A stretch of 64,000 nt of DNA from Pinus tabuliformis. Taxonomy: Eukaryota; Streptophyta; Pinopsida; Pinales; Pinaceae. The notes below the pieces were generated by a model. It worked only from the letters and a program-made list of their open reading frames with translations. It searched no databases and had not been told where the DNA came from. Every line of letters starts with the position of its first letter. Position 1 is the stretch's first letter. The stretch spans positions 819,741,503-819,805,502 of the forward strand of contig CM062819.1 of the NCBI GenBank assembly GCA_031772625.1. The letters run 5' to 3'. Shown here piece by piece: positions 1 through 11,889 of this stretch. Both the position numbers and the translations under genes were made by a program.

Positions 1-1317
1 CACGAGGAAACAATTTCATTCTCTCAAAAGCAATAGGATGCCCCCCTGTGTCAAAATGGCCCAAACCCCTTCACCGAAGGTGACACACTCCAGCACAAAG
101 GGTCGTGTGAAATCTGGCAAGGCTAAGATTAGGCAACTACTCATGCTTGGCTTGAGGTGCTCAAAATCCTCCCTTTCCACCTGCATCCACTCAAAATCTC
201 CCCTCTTCGTCAAATCTGTAAGAGGTGGTGCAAGCTATGAGAACCATCTCACAAATCTCCTGTAATATGTACAAATGCCCAAGAACCTCCTCAACTTTGT
301 CACTTCCCTGGGTGTGGACCAATCCAGTATAGGTCAAATCTTCTCCTAATGCACCTTCACTCCATCTTCCCCAATCAGATTCCCAAGGTACAACATTTTC
401 GTTAGTCCAAACTCACATTTGGACATCTTCACATACATTTGCTGCTCCTCAAGTATGTAAAGCACTTCCTCCAAATGCTAAAGGTGCTCCTCCCATGTCC
501 TGCGATAAATGAGTATGTCATTGAAGAAAACCAGAACAAAGCATCTCAGCTGCCCATGGAACACATGGTTCATACAAGACTAAAATGTAGTTGGATCATT
601 GGTTAGCCCAAAGGGCATCATCAAGAACTCGAAATTTCCATAATGGCAGCAAAAATAAGTCTTCGGGATATCCTGCTCCCTCATGCGGATCTGGTGATAC
701 CCCAAACACAGATCTATCTTGGAGGAGTATTTAGCTCCTCTAAGCTTTTCCATCAAGTCATATATGCATGGAATGGGGTACATGTTCTTCAAAGTCTTCT
801 TATTGAGAGCTCGGTAGTCAATTCACATGTGCATTTTCCCAATCTCAACAACTCCTAAATGACCCGCTCTATCCCATCCTTATAGGACTTTGGGTTCCGA
901 TAAGGGGTGGTGATGACTGCGTTCACTCCCCCCCAGCTCAATGTTGTGCTCAAATCCACGGTTGGGTGGTCTACCTAGTGGAACATCCCCAAAAACCACT
1001 TGGTGCCTCTCCAATAAGGCTAGTATATCTAGGTGTGTAGCCTGCACCCGTGTCCTTGACTCAGAAATCTACAACTCAACCGCCCACTCCAAATATCCAT
1101 GTCATAAATCTTCCTCCATCCGGTGGGATGAAACTGTCTGAGGGGGATAAGAGTTCATTCCCCTCAGCAATACAAGCTTCCCATCTAGACTTTTGAACTC
1201 CATCTCTAGTTTCTTCCAATCGGTAGTGACCTTTCCCAATGCGTACAACCACTAGACGCTCAACACCACATTGGTGTCTAGGACATCAACCATGAAGAAA
1301 TGATCAGTGCATGGGTA
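1..1317 (-). pseudogene. Outer Ty3/gypsy element, pol fragment (protease C-terminus to RNase H start)
   Basis: On the minus strand, 1317 to about 900 reads as the end of a retroviral-type protease and the linker to reverse transcriptase (RT). RT follows at about 800-240, with the GYHQIR block and the MPFGLTN block near 600. At 213-16 comes the start of RNase H, including a PFVLEC motif. The catalytic YxDD region reads F-N-D-I near 510, so one catalytic Asp has become Asn. A stop follows the MPFGLTN block where related elements have Gln. Frames shift several times, so this is a dead copy. It is the left half of an element whose protease start and gag lie at 34912-36600. The two halves join in frame if the inserted chromovirus and one copy of GTTCC are removed. 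It runs off the window on the left. Confidence 0.88.
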
Positions 1318-1322
1318 GTTCC
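1318..1322. repeat. Target-site duplication GTTCC, left copy (right copy 34907-34911)
   Basis: GTTCC immediately precedes the TGATCTAGG start of the chromovirus and is repeated immediately after its GGATCA end at 34907-34911. Removing one copy and the intervening 33.6 kb restores an open protease frame on the minus strand of the outer element. This fixes both ends of the insertion. Confidence 0.93.
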
Positions 1323-2384
1323 TGATCTAGGTGGATCTCTAGACACAGTGGCATGGAAAAATCTCAAAATTCAAAGTGCTGGAAAGGCGATGTGATAGTG
1401 TCAGTCTTTGCATCCTTCCTCCAGTGATCAAACATGCTCTTACAAAGTGATTTTAAGGTGTCAAGGTCAAATTTTGTCATTTAAGTGAGTCTTCAAGCAA
1501 AATTTGGTCACTAGGTATTAGGTCTAGGGTTTGCTTTTACTCCTTTCAAAGTTTTCCAAATGTCAGTCCATGTCACCATTTAGATGAGTGTGCCATCATT
1601 CAGAGGTTTGTCATTATCATGTCAAGTTCCACTGGGTCATTTTACACCTTGTTCATGCTTCAGTTGCGCCTAGGTAAGGTTCATTTCCCTCTCCTAGGGT
1701 TTTGAAGGCAATTTCTCTTGGATGGTCAAATCATCAACAAAACTTGTAACCTAATGTTCATGCACCTTCCCCTATCCTTAATGTACCTTATTAAACACTT
1801 CCCATCACTGAGATCCCCCAAATTCCTCATTTTTCCACAAACCCTAGTTTCTTGCTACAACTTGGCAATTTTCTAGGTTCGGCCTGTGTTTAGCCCTTTT
1901 GGACCCCTTCCCCTCACTAAATCTTTGAAATTCAACCTTCCCATGCTTCCTAACATTCCTCCCTACTTCCCAAAATTTTCTGAAGAATTTAGAAGCCCCT
2001 TATCCCCTTCATTTCGCTTCATTTCGACAAATCCCCTGTTCCACACATCGGGATAGGTTTTACTCCAATGATGTTTCTAAGCAATAAAAGATGAATTTTG
2101 GAAAACTGAGAGAGGTTTTTGTCCAAAATAGGCCAAGAAAGAAAAAAATCCTTCACGTTTTACACAGGTGTCATGGTTTTAGAGACATGTCAAAAATACA
2201 ATCGCCTTGGGAGAATTGATGCACCTCTGGAGTGACCTTGGGAAAATCAAGTTTTCTCCTAGCTTGGTTGTCCAAATTACTTTCTTTATGAGTCAAATGA
2301 TAACTAGACACAAATAGCTTTCCAATGAGCTATCATGAGCTCAATTTGGAGTTGAGGAAGATCTTAAAAAGTTGAAAAATTCTA

Positions 2385-2480
2385 ATTGGGTTGGAAAGTA
2401 GACTCAAATAAATTTCCAATGAGATATTCTATGCCAAATTTGGACACCGGGAAGGCCTCCAAAAGTCTCCTGAAAAACGC
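2385..2480. repeat. Diverged internal repeat, partner at about 3910-4005
   Basis: Both stretches begin GGGTTGGAAAGTAGAC, continue through TTTCCAA and GGGAAGGCCTCCAAAAGT, and are followed by ACGCATAG-like runs. They differ at many bases between these anchors. They lie within the 3.67-kb insertion and may be an old internal duplication of its sequence. Confidence 0.6.
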
Positions 2481-3158
2481 GGTACGCATAGGGTAGGTGG
2501 CGTGACGCATTGGGCTCAAATTTCCAGTGTAAAAATACACTGGTGCAGCGCATAGAGAAGGTGCGGTGCGTTGGGCTTGAGGCACGGAGCATAGAGATTT
2601 CAAGCCTGATTTTCTCAAAACTTCATCAAATCGCCCAAATCGCACGGATTTTCCTTGTGACAAGTAGGTAGAGCCTCCGTCATTGTGTTTTATCCAAGTT
2701 TGTGCTTATATCATGGTGGTTGAAGAATGGTAACTGTTTTAAACACAAAATCAAACCCTACCATTTGACATTCTAATATACTTGCTTCCTAGGGTTTGAA
2801 TAACCATTTTTCTACCAAATCTATCATTCCTCAATCACTCCCTACTCCATTTTCCCTTGATTTCCCTATTCTCCAAATTCATTAATCCCCTCTCCCCATT
2901 CCCAAAGCCACAAACTCAAACTCCCAAACCCTAGTCCCATACTAAAAACTCCCAAACTACTCCCTAACCCCTATTCCCTTGATTAAACCCTACCCCCAGC
3001 AGTCCCTAAATCCCTCATTATTTGTTCTTCCCCCTATAGTTGTATCACTCTTCCCCTTGGTGGCAAAAGTCAAAATACACCATCAAGACAGTTCAACACA
3101 TCACAGCTCACCTATTTCTCATCAAGGCAGCTCCAAGACAGTTCATCCACTAGCAGTG

Positions 3159-3574
3159 ATGGCATCTGATCCTTCATATGAGTATGAATAGGAGACACAC
3201 ATTGACTCACCAACAAGAGTACATGCACCCAGGAGACCTCATAAAGGTGGCAAAACATTCGAGAGAATCGCCAAGCTGCCCTAAGGAGGAGGGTGGAGTT
3301 CACATCACTTGAGAAGGAGGTTAATGCTGATCAAGAGTCATGGCTTGAAAGAGCCAACATTCACTTAGAGATACTGCTGGACAAGGTCGACAAGGAGAAG
3401 GCATTGCTGAGACACATGGCTTTTCATTACATGGCGAGGAACAAATTTTGCAAGGCGCGAATCAGGAATTTAAAGGCAAAATTAAGGAAGGCATCAAAGA
3501 GGAAAAAGAGGAAAAAGGAGCATGATCGACTTCAGAAATTGGCCGAGGCTTCTTTGGCCCATCATAGCACTTGA
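3159..3574 (+). pseudogene. Short basic coiled-coil-like protein remnant in the 3.67-kb insertion
   Basis: An ATG at 3159 opens a short acidic peptide that stops at 3189-3191. A second frame, open from 3293 to 3574, gives a charged helical protein with alternating Leu and Glu/Lys (TSLEKEVNADQESWLERANI) and a Lys/Arg-rich stretch (KRKKRKKEHDR) near its end. The two belong to different frames, so at least one frameshift and one stop separate them. No zinc knuckle or enzymatic motif is visible. It may be an additional reading frame carried by a long LTR. Its function is unknown to me. Confidence 0.4.
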
Positions 3575-5966
3575 TAGAGAAGAATCAACCCAAATTTGAA
3601 GAAATTTGGAGCAATTTTTGCATTTTGGAAATTTTTTGCACAAAAAACAGAGTTTTCCTCCCTATACTTCGCGCCACGTGGCGCTCGCTTTTGCTAGAGG
3701 GCTCCAAATCACAAAAACTTTGCATTTCTAGATTTTTCATGAAAATTTATGCTTTCCTACCTATGGCCAAGAAATTTGGGCAAGTTTTTAGCCCTCAAAA
3801 GGTCAAAAAACACTCAAAAAATGACCTCACTGCCCCTATTTTGACACATAGGAAGTAGTGTTGGGAGAACTGACTTTTGGAGGGGCAAATAGAGGCCAAA
3901 TTGAAAATTCCACTTGGGTTGGAAAGTAGACAGGTAAGCCTTTCCAAAAAGCACACTTGGTGCTACTTTGGACATAGGGAAGGCCTCCAAAAGTTGGTCC
4001 AAACAGGCGTTATGCATAGAGAATCAGGGGCTACGCATAGAGGAAAAATTGCTAGTTTGACCAAGTTTTGCTCTGTTTTTTGCCCAACTTCGCCTAGTAG
4101 GACTTTTTCACTTTCCTAATGGAAAATTTTTGATGTAATTTCATGTATATTGATGGATCATGATGTAAATATGTCAAATTCTCACTTGGTAAGGTAGATT
4201 CATCAGTTTAGAGGTTGTTTGAAACTGAATGAATCAGTTCTCTTGTTTTTAGAGGCATGCTGTTAGGTTGCCTAGTTTCTAGTTCTCAGTTTAGAATGAG
4301 TTGGATCAGCTCCTGAACTCATGAGCTCGACCCCTAGAGGCTAGGATGAGTTGTTGTTTACCTATATCTTATGTTTTTTCAGTCATTAGTATGGTTGGAC
4401 ACTTGGGATTACTTGGCACTCCATTGTACATCTGATTTTTGCATTTTTGGCAAAGGAAAGACCAGGGTTTTGCAGCACTTGCTGGGATCCTTGTGGCTCT
4501 GTGTTTTGATGGTTTTTTTCTTCATGCAATTGTAAGTTCATTAATGTTTCATGTATGCCATTTCCCTTCTCTTTGCTTCTGAAATTAAACAAATGAGTGA
4601 CAAAAGGTAGAATTCATTAGCTCGCTGTGCTATGCCTGTTAGTTTGTTTAATTTTCAATGTTTTCTTTAGTTTGAAGAGGATTCTTGGTACCCTCTTGCC
4701 CTCTTTAGCTCCTTAGCGGTATTTTCTATCCATTCATTTAATCTAAAGCATCAAAACTACTGCCTACCTTGCCCCAACCGGAACTCTGTAAGAATTTGGC
4801 CTCATCCCCGGACCCAAATTTGCCTTTCCCTTGATTCCAACAAAACTCCCAAAAAATCAAATCAAATCCTTGCACTTCATACCTATCCTAAAATTAGTTT
4901 GTATTTCAGTCATCTCAAGCCCCATCAATTATCTTTTGCTGAGATTGACCCGGAGAGAGCCCTCTCTTGTCCTCGTAGGGCTAGCTATGAGGTTGAGCGT
5001 GGTTTGATGTGGACCTAGAATCTTACCTTTTCAACCTGAGGTAAATCTAAGCTCTAACATGATGAACTTTACATCATATCGAAGTGCTCATCTCCTTGAT
5101 TCCAACAGTGTGAATGACACTCCAATCCGAGTCCTAATGAAGGAGATAGAGGCAGTCAAAGTTGGGTTGACTTTTGATGACTGGGCAAGATTAATGAAGT
5201 TGCAATTTGGACTATTTTTGGCGGACAGAATCCAACCAACTCTAGCCAGATTCTGGGCAAAATTGTTGCCTCGTTAAAAAGAATCCTTCGGTCTGAAACC
5301 AAATTTTCAAAAATGCGCAAGTTGTTTTATTTAAACAAAAAAAAATATTTAAAAAAGGGGGTGGCCCCGCCACCTGAACCAAACACATAACAATATATTT
5401 GTTAATGGAGGGGTGGGCCATGACCCCCGGCCCCTCCCCCACACCACGAAACTTCATGAACAAACCACCATAATTGCGGCGGGAGTTGGGTGGGTCGGCC
5501 CTTGGGGCACGAACCCAACCCACGTTAACAAACAAACCAATGGCCCATTACAAAAAATTACAGAGATGGAGCATGGAGGTATGATGGGTGGGTCGCTCAA
5601 GGCGGGCCCGACCTAACCAACAACCATTTTTTATTAAAAAAGAATTTGTTATATGTAAAAGGAGGAGGCGGGGTTTGACCACCCGACCTCCTCCATAATA
5701 AACGAATCCTTAACCAACTACGCCAACAACATTATTTAGAAGTCCGCCACCCATATTATACTTCAACGAAGTTTGTCAGTGTGCCTAGGCAGAGGAGGCA
5801 GTGCACACAGTTCGAGGCAGAATTTTGCAGGAGGAATGAATTTTCACTTTGTCAGAATTTGACAAATTTTATATGCTTTCAGCACTTCTCGATGCCACGA
5901 ATGCAATGGCATTGTTCGTTTCTCCATCTGAGTTCTACATTTTTTAGCCATTTTTCAGTATGGAGG

Positions 5967-5974
5967 TATAAAAC
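5967..5974 (+). promoter_or_regulatory. TATA-like box of the chromovirus LTR, unit A
   Basis: TATAAAAC within GGAGGTATAAAACTCC lies about 260 bases before the LTR end. The same text recurs at 10556 (B), 24185 (C), 28770 (D) and 34649 (3' LTR), so every unit carries its own candidate promoter. Transcription is not shown by sequence alone. Confidence 0.5.
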
Positions 5975-6226
5975 TCCTTTTTTGTAACTGATGGTTTTAC
6001 TCTTCTTTCTTATGCCACTTAATGAATGAAGGCCTCCCCATTGATCGAGTAGGGCTTGAAGACGTAATCCAAGTCAAACGAACTCCATTATCAAGTCTTG
6101 TTGTCTTCTTTCATGCTTTATGTGTTTCTCCTCTTCTCTCATGCGCACATTAAGTTTTCTATGTTAAGCTACAATTTATGCATGTAATTCTTTAACACAT
6201 CTATAAGCAAAAGATTTTGGATCAAG

Positions 6227-6242
6227 TGGTATTGGAGTAGGT
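6227..6242 (+). other. Primer-binding site, unit A (initiator tRNA-Met type)
   Basis: TGGTATTGGAGTAGGT begins two bases after the LTR end. It resembles TGGTATCAGAGC, the usual plant initiator-tRNA-Met site, with transitions consistent with decay. Confidence 0.75.
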
Positions 6243-6271
6243 ATTTTTTTAGATGTGAATTGCATGTTTGT

Positions 6272-7299
6272 ATGCTAACAAGAAACAAGCTCCAAAGATG
6301 TGAAGGGAAACTAAAGTCTTTCGATCTCGAAGCGAGGCGTGCACATCGAAGGAGAAACATGGCAGATGAAGAGGCTCGTAATGAAGAGGAGCGCAATTTC
6401 AGAAAAACCTTATATTCAATGGCAGATAATGTCAATCAGTTGCTTTCAAGGCTAGAGAAAGAAGAAGAGAGAAAACCAAAAGAACAAGGTTTAGTGCATG
6501 GAAATGGTGGAGAAGAACCCCCTCCTTATCCTTCCACGAGTGAAATTTCTTCTTCCTCTCATCACCATCATCATAGGAATTCAAGGGATGCATCTAAGAA
6601 ACCTTTCTTTAAATTAGATGTAAAATTCGATCTTCCCATGTTTAATGATGAAAATAATGTAGAAAATCTTAATAACTGGATTAGGTAGATAGAAATCTAC
6701 TGCAAGATTTAGCAAATCGATGAGGACAAGGCAAAGATTCAACTGGCCTCTCTTCGGCTGAGTAGCACCGCTCTCATTTGGTGGGAGAGAAAATTGTGAA
6801 GCAATAAGAGTGTGGGTAGTCGTCTTTCCTCATGGCCTAGTTTCATTTCTGCATTAAAGGAACAATTCTATCCCTTGGGTTATAAACAAAAAGCCTTAAT
6901 GGATTGGAAATACTTAAGGCAGGGAAGAGGTCACGATGTTCAAAGCTTTACAAAGGAATTTAGAAAACAGGCACTTAATTTGGACATTGCACTTGACTCA
7001 CCTGAAGTAGTAACTAAGTATATTGGATCATTACATAGTTACCTTAGACATTCATTATTATTGTTTGAACCAACTAATATTGACTCCGCCAGTGTGAAGG
7101 TAATCCATCTTGAGAACAGGGGAAAAAATTAAAGAGATGATCATTTCAAGAAACCACCTTTCAAACGTCCATATTGCAAACCTAAAGTGAAAGGAAAAGG
7201 AAAGGAGAAGAGGATGACATCAACCAAGAAAGATGAAGAAGAAATACCTTATTGCAATCATTGCAAAAAGGAAGGTCATGACGACGATCATTGTTGGAA
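6272..7299 (+). pseudogene. Gag, unit A
   Basis: This is the structural protein of the chromovirus. The first in-frame ATG is 6272, and a better candidate (MADEEAR) is 6359. In order it shows an acidic charged start, a Ser/His run (SSSSHHHHH), the capsid core starting near FDLPMFND and WWERKL, and a CCHC knuckle C-x2-C-x4-H-x4-C at 7253-7294. Stops occur at 6686 (after NNWIR), 6709, 6797 and 7130. All but the one at 6709 are shared with the other units. A base change after the knuckle puts protease in the -1 frame. Because the downstream text aligns naturally one frame over, I read this as a decay frameshift rather than programmed frameshifting. Confidence 0.85.
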
Positions 7300-8708
7300 A
7301 CAATACCTAGAAAGAGACCAAAGAAGTATGGAGGAAAAGGCAAGCAGAAGACAGTAGCAAATGTGCAGCAAGACCTTAGATCCGATTCGGGAGATGAAGC
7401 ATTGATCACAGTAGCAGGAACAAAAGGTACTCTTACACCTCATGTTAATTTTAAATCACATGAAGGCACTACTTCAATAGATGAGTCTCTTCCTAGTGAA
7501 TGAAAGAGAATTGAGCTATTTCATATTAGAGTTATCATAAATCATACAAAAGTGGAAACTCTATTTGATACCGGATCCCAAGCAAACTTAATTTCAGAGT
7601 CCTTGGTAAAGAAGCTAGGCTTGGAAACCAAACCACATCCAAAACCTTACCCACTTGGATGGATACATAATAAAGCAAACCTGAATGTAACTAAGCAGTG
7701 TAAGGTTAAATTTGTGATCGCTTCTAAGTTAGTGGATGAGGTAAAACTTGATGTAATACCATTGGATATCTATGGCATGGTGTTAGGGAGTCCATATCTA
7801 TATGATAGAAAAGAAATCTTCTTCCGTCATGGAAATAAATACCAAATCACAAAAGATGGGGTAGAATATATTGTAAGGGCTCACCAAACTAAAATAAATG
7901 CTAGCCTTGTAAGTGCAGGACAAATTAAGAGGTTGGTGAATTCTAGTAAGGGTTGCATGCTTATGGTTGTAAGGGGAAAAGATGTAGAATTATTTGATGC
8001 TTTCTAGGGTTGTGATCAAGTGCATAAAAAGGAATTATGTGAATTAATTTCTAACTATGATGAGATGTTTTAGGAACCAAAGGGATTACCTATGAAGAGG
8101 GAAATCCAACATGAGATCCATTTACAGCATGACGCTCCTTTATCAAATATTGGCATGTACAGGATGTTGATCATTGAGATGGAGGAGATCAAAAAGCAGG
8201 TGCAGGAACTATTGAACCAAGGGGTCATCAGACCAAGCACTTCTCCATGTGGCTCACCGATTGTCTTAGTGCCGAAGAAATATGGCACATGGAGGATGTG
8301 CGTGGATTATCGAGCACTAAACAAAATCACGGTGAAAAATCGTTACCCTCTTCCCCGCATTGATGACTTATTAGATCAGTTAAAGAATGTTATCTATTTC
8401 ACCAAATTGGATTTGCGTAGTGGTTATCACCAGGTCCAAATTGCAGAGCAAGATGTGTGGAAAACCGCCTTCAAGACCAAATAGAGGTTATTCAAATGGA
8501 TGGTGATGCCATTCGGACTTTACAATGCTCCAGCCATTTTCATGAGGGTCGTGAATGATGTCTTTAGGCCTCTAATTGATGAATTTGTCCTTTTCTATCT
8601 AGATGATATTCTTATCTTTAGTAAAAGTCGGAATGAACATGTATGTCATGTGAAGAAAGTGCTTAATGTATTGAAAAACAAAAACCTCTATGTAAAATTG
8701 TCAAAGTG
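7300..8708 (+). pseudogene. Protease and partial reverse transcriptase, unit A
   Basis: The aspartic protease has its active site (LFDTGSQAN) at about 7561-7588 and the hydrophobic GSPYLYD block near 7788. RT starts near 8092, with blocks [37 protein letters not shown] and the catalytic YLDDILIF near 8598. It is cut just after KLSKC at the tandem junction and runs into unrelated sequence. Stops at 7501 (TGA, CGA in the other units), 8005, 8071 and 8482 (before RLFK) disable it. Related elements have Gln or Arg at each of these positions. Confidence 0.87.
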
Positions 8709-10815
8709 TGATGTAATTTCATGTATATTGATGGATCATGATGTAAATATGTCAAATTCTCAATTGGTAAGGTAGATTCATCAGTTTAGAGGTTGTTTGA
8801 AACTGAATGAATCAGTTCCCTTGTTTTTAGAGGCATGCTGTTAGGTTGCCTAGTTTCTAGTTCTCAGTTTAGAATGAGTTGGATCAGCTCCTGAACTCAT
8901 GAGCTTGACCCCTGGAGGCTAGGATGAGTTGTTGTTTGCCTATATCTTATGTTTTTTCAGTCATTAGCATGGTTGGACACTTGGGATTACTTGGCACTCC
9001 ATTGTACATCTGATTTTTGCATTTTTGGCAAAGTAAAGACCAGGGTTTTGCAGCACTTGTTGGGATCCTTGTGGCTCTGTGTTTTGATGGTTTTTTTCCT
9101 CATGCAATTGTAAGTTCATTAATGTTTCATGTATGCCATTTCCCTTCTCTTTGCTTCTGAAATTAAACAAATGAGTGACAAAAGGTAGAATTCATTAGCT
9201 CGCTGTGCTATGCCTGTTAGTTTGTTTAATTTTCAATGTTTTCTTTAGTTTGAAGAGGATTCTTGGTACCCTCTTTCCCTCTTCAGCTCCTTAGCGGTCT
9301 TTTCTATCCATTCATTTAATCTGAAGCATCAAAACTACTGCCTACCTTGCCCCAACCGGAACTCTGTAAGTATTTGGCCTCATCCCCGGACCCAAATTTA
9401 CCTTTCCCTTGATTCCAACAAAACTCCCAAAAAATCAAATCAAATCCTTGCACTTCATACCTATCCTAAAATTAGTTTGTATTTCAGTCATCTCAAGCCC
9501 CATCGATTATCTTTTGCTGAGATTGACCCGGAGAGAGCCCTCTCTTGTCCTCGTAGGGCTAGCTATGAGGCTGAGCATGGTTTGATGTGGACCTAGAATC
9601 TTACCTTTTCAGCCTGAGGTAAATCTAGGCTCTAACACGATGAAATTTACATCATATCGAAGTGCTCATCGCCTTGATTCCAATGGTGTGAATGACACTC
9701 CAATCTGAGTCCTAATGAAGGAGATAGAGGCAGTCAAAGTTGGGTTGACTTTTGATGACTGGGCAAGATTAATGAAGTTGCAATTTGGACTTTTTTTGGT
9801 GGACAGAATCCGGCCAACTCTAGCCAGATTCTGGGAAAAATTGTTGCCTCGTTAAAAAGACTCCTTCGGTCTAAAACCAAATTTTCAAAAATGCGCAAGT
9901 TGTTTTATTTAAACAAAAGAAAATATTAAAAAAAGGGGGTGGCAGGCCACCAACCCCGCCACCCGAACCAAACACATAACAATATATTTGTTAATGGAGG
10001 GGTGGGCCATGACCCCCGGCCCCTCCCCCACACCACGAAACTTCATGAACAGACCACCATAATTGCGGCGGGAGTTGGGTGGGTCGGCCCTTGGGGCACG
10101 GACCCAACCCACGTTAACAAACAAACCAATGGCCCATTACAAAAAATTACAGAGATGGAGCATGGAGGTATGATGGGTGGGTCGCTCAAGGCGGGCCCGA
10201 CCCAACCAACAACCATTTTTTATTAAAAAAGAATTTGTTATATGTAAAAGGAGGAGGCTGGGTTTGACCACCCGACCTCCTCCATAATAAACGAATCCTT
10301 AACCAACTACGCCAACAACATTATTTAGAAGTCCGCCACCCATATTATACTTCAACGAAGTTTGTCAGTGTGCCTAGGCAGAGGAGGTAGTGGACACAGT
10401 TCGAGGCAGAATTTTGCAGGAGGACTGAATTTTCACTTTGTTAGAATTTCACAAATTTTATATGCTTTCAGCACTTCTCGATGCCATGAATGCAATGGCA
10501 TTGTTCGTTTCTCCATCAGAGTTCTACATTTTTTAGCCATTTTTCAGTATGGAGGTATAAAACTCCTTTTTTGTAACTGATGGTTGTACTCTTCTTTCTT
10601 ATGCCACTTAATGAATGAAGGCCTCCCCATTGATCGAGAAGGGCTTGAAGACGTAATCCAAGTCAAACGAACTCCATTATCAAGTCTTGTTGTCTTCTTT
10701 CATGCTTTATGTGTTTCTCCTCTTCTCTCATGTGCACATTAAGTTTTCTATGTTAAGCTACAATTTATGCATGTAATTCTTTAACACATCTATAAGCAAA
10801 AGATTTTGGATCAAG

Positions 10816-10831
10816 TGGTATTGGAGTAGGT
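10816..10831 (+). other. Primer-binding site, unit B
   Basis: Same TGGTATTGGAGTAGGT, two bases after the unit B LTR end at 10813. Confidence 0.72.
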
Positions 10832-10860
10832 ATTTTTTTAGATGTGAATTGCATGTTTGT

Positions 10861-11889
10861 ATGCTAACAAGAAACAAGCTCCAAAGATGTGAAGGGAAAC
10901 TAAAGTCTTTCAATCTCGAAGCGAGGCGTGCACATCGAAGGAGAAACATGGCAGATGAAGAGGCTCGTCATGAAGAGGAGCGCAATTTCAGAAAAACCTT
11001 ATATTCAATGGCAGATAATGTCAATCAGTTGCTTTCAAGGCTAGAGAAAGAAGAAGAGAGAAAACCAGAAGAACAAGGTTTAGTGCATGGAAATGGTGGA
11101 GAAGAACCCCCTCCTTCTCCTTCCACGAGTGAAATTTCTTCTTCCTCTCATCACCATCATCATAGGAATTCAAGGGATGCATCTAAGAAACCTTTCTTTA
11201 AATTAGATGTAAAATTCGATCTTCCCATGTTTAATGATGAAAATAATGTAGAAAATCTTAATAACTGGATTAGGTAGATAGAAATCTACCGCAAGATTCA
11301 GCAAATCGATGAGGACAAGGCAAAGATTCAACTGGCCTCTCTTCGGCTGAGTAGCACCGCTCTCATTTGGTGGGAGAGAAAATTGTGAAGCAATAAGAGT
11401 GTGGGTAGTCATCTTTCCTCATGGCCTAGTTTCATTTCTGCATTAAAGGAACAATTCTATCCCTTGGGTTATAAACAAAAAGCCTTAATGGATTGGAAAT
11501 ACTTAAGGCAGGGAAGAGGTCACCGATGTTCAAAGCTTTACAAAGGAATTTAGAAAACAGGCACTTAATTTGGACATTGCACTTGACTCACCTGAAGTAG
11601 TAACTAAGTACATTGGATCATTACATAGTTACCTTAGACATTCATTATTATTGTTTGAACCAACTAATATTGACTCCGCCAGTGTGAAGGTAATCCATCT
11701 TGAGAACAGGGGAAAAAATTAAAGAGATGATTATTTCAAGAAACCACCTTTCAAACATCCATATTGCAAACCTAAAGTGAAAGGAAAAGGAAAGGAGAAG
11801 AGGATGACATCAACCAAGAAAGATGAAGAAGAAATACCTTATTGCAATCATTGCAAAAAGGAAGGTCATGACGACGATCATTGTTGGAA
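10861..11889 (+). pseudogene. Gag, unit B
   Basis: A copy of unit A gag with the same stops after NNWIR and after WWERKL. It keeps CAG where unit A has TAG near 6709. A one-base insertion near 11522 breaks the capsid reading frame. The CCHC knuckle remains at about 11843-11884. Confidence 0.85.

Larger units (their letters stand above)
1393..5059 (+). mobile_element. 3.67-kb TG...CA insertion in the chromovirus 5' LTR (long solo LTR or decayed LTR element)
   Basis: It starts TGATAGTG and ends CTCTAACA. CGATG precedes it at 1388-1392. TGATG follows at 5060-5064, a one-base change from CGATG, and units B, C and D all keep CGATG after the same CTCTAACA end (9638, 14228, 27852). TG...CA ends with a 5-bp duplication are the signature of LTR retrotransposition. 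I see no second copy of the TGATAGTG end, no primer-binding site and no pol, so a long solo LTR or a highly reduced element is likely. It holds one short coiled-coil-like coding remnant and a diverged internal repeat. Only its last 929 bases were carried into the tandem units. Confidence 0.75.
1323..6224 (+). repeat. 5' LTR of the chromovirus, interrupted by a 3.67-kb insertion
   Basis: 1323-1392 matches the first about 70 bases of the 3' LTR at 33705. The match resumes at 5060 and continues to 6224, where GGATCA is followed two bases later by the primer-binding site. Without the insertion and its target duplication the LTR is about 1.23 kb, close to the 1202-bp 3' LTR. The rear part (5060-6224) recurs in each tandem unit. 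Confidence 0.88.
4131..8708 (+). repeat. Tandem unit A
   Basis: This is the original copy, still attached to the front of the LTR. Private changes include TAG for CAG at about 6709 and TGA for CGA at 7501. It shares with unit B the bases GATGTGAAGGG at about 6298, where units C and D are 3 bases shorter. Confidence 0.92.

Noticed and set aside
7291-7400. Programmed -1 frameshift between gag and protease
   Set aside because: The downstream frame aligns with gag by removing one base, there is no clear slippery heptamer with pseudoknot, and the copies carry other disabling changes.
7182-7409. Minus-strand frame repeated in each tandem unit
   Set aside because: Shadow of the gag knuckle/protease region. 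It recurs only because the unit is repeated.
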